From contig BCGQ01000002.1 in assembly GCA_001599355.1 (NCBI GenBank), positions 571,554-635,553 on the forward strand: a DNA stretch of 64,000 bases. Direction: 5' to 3'. A program made the position numbers and the translations under genes. Source of the DNA: Nakazawaea peltata. Taxonomy: Eukaryota; Ascomycota; Pichiomycetes; Alaninales; Pachysolenaceae. Below, in pieces: positions 57,400 through 64,000 of the stretch (position 1 is the stretch's first letter; each line of letters starts with the position of its first letter). Under the pieces are notes generated by a model. The model was given only the letters and a program-made list of their open reading frames with translations. It was not told the DNA's origin and ran no database searches.

Positions 57400-59613
57400 T
57401 TATCCGTTTTTCAATCTAGTCAAGGCATTTAACAAGGCAGCAGTGCTGGAAGATCCAGAGCCCTGAGAAGGAGCTTGCTGTTGTGGTGGAGGGCTTTGGT
57501 GAGGAGGTGGAGCCTGTTGGGGAGGAGGGGCTTGTTGAGGGATGGCCTGTTGCTGGTACCCCCCGTAAGGTTGTTGAGGAGGGGAAGCTTGAGGAGGCAT
57601 CTGCTGAGGAGGAGGAAATCCACCATACATTTGCTGAGGAGGAGGTTGTTGATAACCACCGTATCCTGTAGGAGGTTGTTGATATTGTTGAGGAGGACCT
57701 TGAGGAGGCTGTTGTTGACTGTTAAGCAAAGCTAAGACCTGTTGAATGGTGTTAGGATCATAATTCTGTAACTGAGCGTAAACATTAGGTGGGAGACCTT
57801 GTGGAAGGCCAGGAGGAGGAGCTTGAGGCATTCCTTGAGGTGGGTACCTTTGGTTATTAGTGTAGGCATTACTGGTACTATTATATCCTGAACCATATCC
57901 TCCTCTAGGTCTTTGATTATTACGTCCCTGACCTCTTCTATCTCTTTCTCTATCTCTGTCCCGGCCAGAATTATTAGAATAACGGTTGTTGGTATTAGGA
58001 CCACCTCTACCACTATTTCTATAGTGATCTTTTTGATCGTAACTGCTACTGGAGGATGGACGAGGTTCCACACCGAGCTTTGACATAGATGTAGTCAAGA
58101 TACTTTCGGCATCTTCGGTGCTAACATTAGTATATTCATCGAATTTGATACCACCATCGGCTACCTTTTCGAAAGTCTTAACATTCAAGTCTTCAGATCC
58201 TACAACGATTACAGCAATAGCACCGGCATAAGCAGCATCATTTCCTGCGTTTTCAATCTCATGAGCAGGAACTTCGGTCTCCAATTTGTAAGTGACACCG
58301 AGATTTCTTAAGATTCTAGTCAAGTTTCTTTTCAAGAGCATATCTGACTCTGGGGTTTCAAATACAGCTACAGTTAACTTTTCGGCTCCATTAGAGCTCA
58401 AATGAGCCAGACTTTGCAGTGGAGATCTTGTTCTATAAGGCTCATCTCTACGAGGGGATGGAGATCTGGATCTAGATCTTGTCAGACCAGATTCTCCGAC
58501 TGCAGCTCTTCTTTGACGTTCTTGATATTCCTGTGCTTGTCTAATCTGAGTCTTAGAAACCTCTAATTGTAACATTTTTCCATGCAAAGGAACATTCTGT
58601 TCACCTTCTAATGCATCATGACATCCTTCGGCAGTTGCAAATTGGACAAATCCATACCCTGGTTTGATACTGACTTGAACAATCTCACCGTAAGGTCTGA
58701 AAATCCTATAGCAATCCTCCTTGTTGATAGTATGTACAGGTAAGTTACCAATGAACAATCTGGACCCACTTGGTAAGGTCTCCATACGGCCAGTTCTCAT
58801 CCATTCAGTTTCCTTTACGATGAAATCGTTGAAGTCCATTAAGAATTGGGTGGATTTTGGAGCCTCGATATCAGGTCTTTTACAGAACGGATTGAGGGGA
58901 ACCAATGGGAATGGGGTCTCGTATCTCTTCAAGTTCTTTTTGTTGAAGGAAGTGGTGGCACCGAAATTGATTGGTGTAGTATAATTGGTGTTATGGGCCT
59001 TGTTATAAGCCAGTAAGACTACCATACTTTTCTGTTCAGGAGTGATTATTTGGAAGTCTGGATCAGAGATGAGAGGAGACTCGACGAAATGGGTGATGAT
59101 GGCATTGAAACGACGGATCTTCTCTTCATTACTGAGATTTGATTCATCTTCCTCCAGTTTAGGCAGAGGAGCTGAAGAATCGAGACCAACTTCCGAGGCA
59201 GGATCATATTCATCTTCATCATCGACGTCTTCAGTTGGTTTGGATTCGTTAGATGGAGAAGGTTCATCATCAGATGCGTAGGGGTTATAATCATCGAATG
59301 GAGAGAGGGTGTCCAGGGGCTCCAGGTGCTCCAGAGGTTTCAGAGGTTTCAGTGGTTCCAGAGAATCCAGAGGCTCCAGAGATTCGGTCTGAGATTCGGT
59401 CTGAGATTCTGCCTGAGGTTCGTCCTGAGGTTCGTCCTGAGGTTCCAGAGATTCCTCCTCTTCAGGTTGCTCCAGAACATCAGACTCAAGTTCTACCTTA
59501 CCCTTCTCCTTCTCAGACGAAGTCAGAACAGTAGTTTCCGCAGAATTCTCTTCTTCAATAGGATTCGACCCCATCGAGATAGATGGATCGTATTCTTGTT
59601 CACTATCAGACAT
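57400..59613 (-). CDS. NAB3: RNA-binding protein Nab3 (Nrd1-Nab3-Sen1 termination)
   Basis: The 737-residue protein has the Nab3 layout. An acidic N-terminus (1-150) carries Glu/Gln/Pro repeats, then a conserved helical region (KSMVVLLAYNKAHNTNY), one RRM (about 285-355; RLFIGNLPVHTINKEDCYRI and GYGFVQFAT), an Arg/Ser patch, an anticodon-binding-like domain (about 395-500, LTVAVFETPESDMLLKRNLT), an Arg/Gly/Asn region and a Pro/Gln tail with a final conserved helix (AALLNALTRLKNG). The tail helix matches the polymerising C-terminal helix of Nab3. It binds UCUU-type RNA and terminates non-coding transcripts. The start is ATG 59613. Confidence 0.88.
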   Translation of the reverse strand: MSDSEQEYDPSISMGSNPIEEENSAETTVLTSSEKEKGKVELESDVLEQPEEEESLEPQDEPQDEPQAESQTESQTESLEPLDSLEPLKPLKPLEHLEPLDTLSPFDDYNPYASDDEPSPSNESKPTEDVDDEDEYDPASEVGLDSSAPLPKLEEDESNLSNEEKIRRFNAIITHFVESPLISDPDFQIITPEQKSMVVLLAYNKAHNTNYTTPINFGATTSFNKKNLKRYETPFPLVPLNPFCKRPDIEAPKSTQFLMDFNDFIVKETEWMRTGRMETLPSGSRLFIGNLPVHTINKEDCYRIFRPYGEIVQVSIKPGYGFVQFATAEGCHDALEGEQNVPLHGKMLQLEVSKTQIRQAQEYQERQRRAAVGESGLTRSRSRSPSPRRDEPYRTRSPLQSLAHLSSNGAEKLTVAVFETPESDMLLKRNLTRILRNLGVTYKLETEVPAHEIENAGNDAAYAGAIAVIVVGSEDLNVKTFEKVADGGIKFDEYTNVSTEDAESILTTSMSKLGVEPRPSSSSSYDQKDHYRNSGRGGPNTNNRYSNNSGRDRDRERDRRGQGRNNQRPRGGYGSGYNSTSNAYTNNQRYPPQGMPQAPPPGLPQGLPPNVYAQLQNYDPNTIQQVLALLNSQQQPPQGPPQQYQQPPTGYGGYQQPPPQQMYGGFPPPQQMPPQASPPQQPYGGYQQQAIPQQAPPPQQAPPPHQSPPPQQQAPSQGSGSSSTAALLNALTRLKNG

Positions 59614-59864
59614 GTTCAAGGCTAATTTAGTATGGTGAGATTCGTGGTGTATGCCGCCCTAGAAAAAATGAGAGATTCAGGAAAGCAAAGAGTACAATTA
59701 ATGAACAATGATTCCAGAACTGATAATTAGAATATACTGAGACAAGGAAAACTAGATGATAGGTGGACCTAACCGAACTCACCTTCTAACCTCCTTCTAC
59801 AGACTATCAAAAACATAAATAAGCAGGTGGAAAATCGTTGAGAGAGGGAAAAAACATTTCTTAT

Positions 59865-61637
59865 TTACACGTGAAAAGTGGATAATTTGTCAGTGCCTTT
59901 CATTTTCCCTGTGCCCAGTTGCATTTTGGCACTTTTGGCTCCGAATTGGATGGCTCGTTTGGCCTCATCGGATACCCATTGTAAGGAGAGATGGGTTCTG
60001 GCGAGCTGACGAAGCAGTAATTTCCTAGTTGGGATTCCCGAATCGGGATCATAGTGCATTTTATGCATCAATGGAATTTTTGCAGCAAAACTAATGACAT
60101 GTGTATCTAAAAAGGGGTAACGTAGTTCTTTTGACCACGATGAGATGAGTTTATCATCACGTGCTAAATTTCTAATGTAAAGATTTGAGAGATCTTGTTG
60201 AAGTTCATCGCGGAGGAGTGAAAACAAGTGGGGTATATCGAATTCCTGTTCCTCCTGTGATTGGCCCTTTAATTCTCTTTTGCGGTAATTACTAAGAGGG
60301 GTAAAGATTCTTTCATGTCTTGTATAGCCCCCGAATAGCTCATCTGCACCTAATCCACTGAGGAGAACTTTGCATGTGCTTTCATATGGGGTGCGTTGGA
60401 GGTTTGAAATCTCAGGAATGTCAATTGGGGTATCTGGGGTAGTGACAACTCGATGACCTTTACCTCTGGATGCAAAATAGAAGGCAATCGCAATAGAAAG
60501 GTCCATCTCGGTATCGTTGGGGTAAATCATATCGATGACTCTTTGTCTGTGTGACAAATATTCTTCATAAGGAACGTCGATCTCCACAAGCTGGAATTCC
60601 ACCCCCTTTTCTATGTACATGCTGTAGAGATGGGCCCAACTTTTTTGAGAGAGTTTTCTGTCAGGAGTCATTGAGGGGTCCATTTTGGTGCGGGGATTAT
60701 AGAAGGATACATTTAAAAGATCTATTTTGGACCCCTTTTCACTTAAAGATGCAGCCATGGCTGCTAAGATTGTGCAGTCAATTCCTCCACTGAATAAAAT
60801 GCCAAACTTGGATGATGATTCCAGAAGAGGGAAGATATTTCTGATTCTTGATTCCACTGCGTGGCTAAGTTTCAGGTTCAATTCGTTTAACATCTTCTCT
60901 TCATCAGTACAGTATGGTTCCCCACTCACTATATAAGGATTAGGCAAACTTTCAACTTCAGCATAGTCAACTACATCGAGACTATTGGATTTTGTATCGA
61001 AAATGTACACTTTCGCATTCAAACACTCTTCAAATTGGTGTTTTAACGCATGTCTATAAGGTGTACAACTCGATACATATAACTCACCCTCTTGAAGACA
61101 GTAACTCAATGATTTTTTGCCCAAAATGTCCTTCCCAAAATACAATTTTCCAGAATTTTTGTGGAAAATAGTGTAGGCGAACTCTCCTTCCAACATACCT
61201 ACTGTAGCGATTACATCTTGAGTCTCGTTCAATTTGCTGAAAATGAAAGCAGTGTCATTAACATGACTGTCCCCATCAATTTCGCTATTGTATAACTCTC
61301 CATTGAACTGTAAAATATATGAGTCATTCTCTATAGGCTGTTGAGTGAAAGGTGATCTCAACGACAACACGGCAGAAAACATTTCAATATTTGAGTCTTG
61401 TCTCAAATATCTTGCAAAGTCACTACCTCTAGAGAGAACTTGAGGTATCAAATATTCAAATAGATCTGAATTTGGTTCCTCCTCTTTACTCTCTGACTCT
61501 GTCAGCTCATCTTGTAATCTCCCTACAGTAGTTCTAGCCAAATCATCAGCGATAATCGCTTTGATATCTATATTTTCGAGCCTAGTTTCTCTTTCGGGTA
61601 CTCCCTCACCGTTATAATGCAACAATATACCACACAT
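59865..61637 (-). CDS. Asparagine-synthetase-like protein (ASNSD1/YML096W type)
   Basis: From ATG 61637 the protein begins MCGILLHYNG, exposing Cys2, the N-terminal nucleophile of class II glutamine amidotransferases. The 590 residues comprise an amidotransferase domain (1-230; FNGELYNS, GEFAYTIF, KDILGKKSL) and an asparagine-synthase ATP-pyrophosphatase domain with FSGGIDCTILAAMA and the GLGADELFGGYTRH motif. True asparagine synthetases are shorter in the first domain and carry SGGLDSS; the IDC variant is typical of the eukaryotic ASNSD1/YML096W group, whose reaction is not established. An upstream TTG in frame would bury the Cys and is rejected. Confidence 0.88.
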   Translation of the reverse strand: MCGILLHYNGEGVPERETRLENIDIKAIIADDLARTTVGRLQDELTESESKEEEPNSDLFEYLIPQVLSRGSDFARYLRQDSNIEMFSAVLSLRSPFTQQPIENDSYILQFNGELYNSEIDGDSHVNDTAFIFSKLNETQDVIATVGMLEGEFAYTIFHKNSGKLYFGKDILGKKSLSYCLQEGELYVSSCTPYRHALKHQFEECLNAKVYIFDTKSNSLDVVDYAEVESLPNPYIVSGEPYCTDEEKMLNELNLKLSHAVESRIRNIFPLLESSSKFGILFSGGIDCTILAAMAASLSEKGSKIDLLNVSFYNPRTKMDPSMTPDRKLSQKSWAHLYSMYIEKGVEFQLVEIDVPYEEYLSHRQRVIDMIYPNDTEMDLSIAIAFYFASRGKGHRVVTTPDTPIDIPEISNLQRTPYESTCKVLLSGLGADELFGGYTRHERIFTPLSNYRKRELKGQSQEEQEFDIPHLFSLLRDELQQDLSNLYIRNLARDDKLISSWSKELRYPFLDTHVISFAAKIPLMHKMHYDPDSGIPTRKLLLRQLARTHLSLQWVSDEAKRAIQFGAKSAKMQLGTGKMKGTDKLSTFHV

Positions 61638-61841
61638 ATCTACCGTAATATCGTGCCCCAAGTCTCTTCTCAGTCTCTTCTCCCCTCGAGGATCTCCTTG
61701 AGATGAGCTCTCGGACTGAAAAAAAAAAGCTTCAGCGCATTTCTTAGCGACCGCTGCCTAAGTAATTTTTTCGCGCTGTTTGTTTTGATTTTATATGGCG
61801 ATTGTTTACATGAGAAGGGAGGAGCAGAAGAATCAGTGACG

Positions 61842-62528
61842 ATGCCACCGAAGAGAGGAAGCAAGAAGAGGACCGGGCGTCTGAACACTACACTGACTGG
61901 AGTAGAGGATGTAAGGCCTTCTGAAGAATTGAAAGAACCAAGATTGGAGATCATCCGGTATAAAAGATTTAAAGAAGTCGTGGAAAAGGCTTTGGCGCAG
62001 ACATTGAAGCTGATGAGTGTGGAGCAATTGGAGTCGTGTTATCCCAACATTGCAAAGACCGAGACGGGAAAGAAGTATTTGGAACTGGCACAAGCACAGA
62101 TATTCGAATTTTGGAGAAATGAATGTACAAAGGAGTTTGGACTGATCTATGAAGAGAGAGATTTAGAAGCTAAATTGGATTCATTAGACAGATTGATTTA
62201 TGATGCGGAGAATCTCAGGTTCAATGGTGATGAGAATGCTAAATTATTTCCAAATGAACTCAAACCGGAGAATATCATACTGGCTAGACTCATAAATGCC
62301 AAACGTGAGAAGATCGATTTATATAACCACCAGATAGAGTTACTCCGAGAACAGAACGAAAAGGAAATTATAAATCTCCAAAATTTGATGCAAGAGTCAG
62401 ATAATTTGATCAGTGGGATGGTATCTGAAGTTTCGGATCACTTCAAAGGAGTGGATGATGAAGTCAAGAATTATGAAGAACTGAACCAAAAGATCAAAGA
62501 ATTGCTTCGACAAATCCAGGATATTTAA
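61842..62528 (+). CDS. NNF1: Kinetochore MIND/Mis12 complex subunit Nnf1
   Basis: The 228-residue protein starts at ATG 61842 with a basic PPKRGSKKRTGR tail. An Nnf1-type helical core follows: IIRYKRFKEVVEKALAQTLK, ESCYPNIAKT, FWRNECTKEFGLIYEERDLE, LDSLDRLIYDAENL. It ends in a long coiled coil (about 150-228). Nnf1/PMF1 pairs with Mtw1 in the MIND complex, linking Mif2 (CENP-C) to the Ndc80 complex. The YP in CYPNIA and the LDxLI-x-x-AE helix are the best family marks. Assignment is by pattern, since the family diverges fast. Confidence 0.75.
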   Translation: MPPKRGSKKRTGRLNTTLTGVEDVRPSEELKEPRLEIIRYKRFKEVVEKALAQTLKLMSVEQLESCYPNIAKTETGKKYLELAQAQIFEFWRNECTKEFGLIYEERDLEAKLDSLDRLIYDAENLRFNGDENAKLFPNELKPENIILARLINAKREKIDLYNHQIELLREQNEKEIINLQNLMQESDNLISGMVSEVSDHFKGVDDEVKNYEELNQKIKELLRQIQDI

Positions 62529-62821
62529 CTGGTGTATTTATAAGTGTATATTAGTGTAATGTATTAATGATCAAGCATAATTAACAATTGGATCCATTAG
62601 CTTGGGGAGGCAGTAAACACCTCCCTGCAAACACTACCCCTCCCCTCAACTTTAATCTCTTATCGTGATGCTCAAGGTAGTGATATCAATATCAATTTCC
62701 ATTTTAGGCAATCGCTCCATGAAGATTTAAGAAGGAAATTGACACTGTGAATTGTTAGGAGATTTCACTAAGAGAGACCAAGTGTTGGATTAGAATATTG
62801 AGAAGACACTAAATCGTCAAG

Positions 62822-63897
62822 ATGGATCCTTTAGAGTTGATTGAGCAGGTATGTGTGACAAATTTAGTGGGAAATGTGATTGATTTCGGCAGCTGAGCAT
62901 GATTAGAAGTGTAACGCCTCCTAAGAAGCTCTGTAGGAAACGATGGGGCGATGGGAGCAAGCTGTAGAAACAGTTCTGAGGTTATTCATCATCTTTTTGA
63001 GTTCCATTACTAACTATTGAATTCTAGGCTGAAAAGAAAGCCAAACCAGCTTCTGGATTTGCCTCTTTCTTTGGAGGTTCTTCCGCTTCAAGGTACGAGG
63101 ACGCAGCTGATTTATACACGCAAGCTGCCAACCAATACAAATTGCAAAAGAACTTTCTGCAAGCAGGTAAGACGTTTGAGAAGGCTGCTGAATGCTTCCA
63201 GAAGGCCTCATCCCCAGATGAAGCTGGAGGTAGCTTGATCGAGGCCTTCAAGGCATACAAGCTGGCCAGTCCAAGCGATGCCGCAAGATGCTTATCAAGG
63301 GCCATTGAGCATTTCACATCCAAGGGTCAATTCAGAAGAGCTGCTAACTACAAATGTGACTTGGGAGAAATATATTTGACTTTAAATGAGAAAGATAACG
63401 CTATTAAGTCATTTGAAGATGCCGGAGATTGGTACTTGTCCGATTCTGCTGAAAGTCTATCGAATAAGTGCTTCTTAAGAAGTGCTGATTTGAAGGCTGA
63501 GATTGGTCAATACGTCGAAGCTTCCGAATTATATGAATCCATTGCTGAGAAGGCTGTTAACAACAACTTGACCAAATGGTCTGTCAAAGACTACTTCACC
63601 AAGCTGGTATTATGTAGACTCGCACTGTCAGACTATGCTGGTGGTGTCAATAAGTTGGATTTATTCATCAGTTGGGATCGTGGTTTTGTTCAGACTAGAG
63701 AATATAAGTTCTTAACTCAGATTTTGGATGGTGTCAAGGACAGAGACCCTGATGTGATAGGTCAAGCTTCTGCAGAATTCGATCAATACAGTAGATTAGA
63801 TAACTGGAAGGTTGCTATTTTGACCAAGATCAAAGACAGCATTGGAGGTGGCGGTTTCGAGGCTGGCGGTGATATGGACGATGATGATTTGACCTGA
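62822..63897 (+). CDS. SEC17: Alpha-SNAP, Sec17 (two exons)
   Basis: Exon 1 is 62822-62848 (nine codons), the intron 62849-63027 (GTATGT, TACTAAC at 63008-63014, TAG) and exon 2 63028-63897, giving 298 residues beginning MDPLELIEQAEKKAKPASGF. TPR-like helices run throughout: YEDAADLYTQAANQYK, GKTFEKAAECFQKA, GQFRRAANYKCDLGEIYL, ESLSNKCFLRSADLKA. Sec17 recruits the ATPase Sec18/NSF to SNARE complexes. The end DNWKVAILTKIKDSI plus an acidic DDDD tail matches the NSF-activating C-terminus. CTG at 63604 and 63625 replaces family alanines (K-A-x-LC and LAA). The S. cerevisiae gene also has a 5' intron. Confidence 0.97.
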
Positions 63898-64000
63898 TCA
63901 CTGCATATATATCAATCTATATATAATACATATGGTATTCAAGCTTAGCAAGATTATAGACTTCTTATTTGGGAAAGTACCAAACTTGGTAATTTCCAAT

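Noticed and set aside
61670-61954. 94-codon minus-strand frame between the asparagine-synthetase-like gene and NNF1
   Set aside because: It overlaps the NNF1 start and the divergent promoter and has no features.

Overview
The window is nuclear DNA of a budding yeast (Saccharomycotina). It is gene-dense (about 39 protein genes plus one tRNA in 64 kb), with genes on both strands, short convergent 3' gaps, and small introns with GTAAGT/GTATGT donors and TACTAAC-type branch points. The most informative feature is the codon CTG. Wherever I can compare with well-known yeast families, CTG falls on conserved alanines: BCS1, SPB1, UBA1, ARO3, TEF4, SEC17, OCH1, OPI3, MAK32, UBP14, ALG11 and the STE6 signature motif. 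It does not fall on conserved leucines or serines. This points to the CUG-Ala clade (Pachysolen, Peterozyma, Nakazawaea; NCBI code 26). Proteins here should be read with CTG as Ala. I cannot decide the genus.

Layout. 1-6.8 kb: the 3' end of an unknown Q/P-rich gene, the septum glucanase ENG1 with two Ace2-like promoter sites, an orphan gene, and UBC13 with three introns. 7-18.6 kb: a small membrane protein, ARO3 (Gcn4 sites, intron after codon 2), MUM2, UBP14, then MAK32-MAK31-HTL1-like in the order and orientation of S. cerevisiae chromosome III (without PET18), TEF4 and CWC23. 18.9-30.2 kb: MAS1, UBA1 (intron after codon 2), an alpha/beta hydrolase, the a-factor exporter STE6, OPI3 and tRNA-Thr(CGU). 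30.6-40 kb: a start-less coding-like stretch, MOG1, OCH1, an 8/16-bp tandem repeat array, SPB1 (PAC/RRPE-like promoter), CDS1 and a divergent sugar-type MFS transporter. 40-51.9 kb: a DUF2015-like protein, an M20 peptidase next to a fructosyl-amino-acid-oxidase-type flavoenzyme, a mitochondrial carrier, MOB1, SLM1, ALG11 and WSC1. 51.9-64 kb: a 2.2-kb gap with no recognised gene, then BCS1, NGL2, NAB3, an asparagine-synthetase-like protein, NNF1 and SEC17.

Most genes are housekeeping genes with no operon-like logic. Recurrent themes are cell wall and glycosylation (ENG1, OCH1, ALG11, WSC1), TORC2/cell cycle (SLM1, MOB1, NNF1), ubiquitin (UBC13, UBA1, UBP14), phospholipid synthesis (OPI3, CDS1) and mitochondrial biogenesis (MAS1, BCS1, carrier). 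I saw no transposon, LTR element, CRISPR array or rRNA. The unusual content is the reassigned codon, the 5'-biased introns, several promoter-located tandem repeats, and a 121-nt uninterrupted pyrimidine tract.
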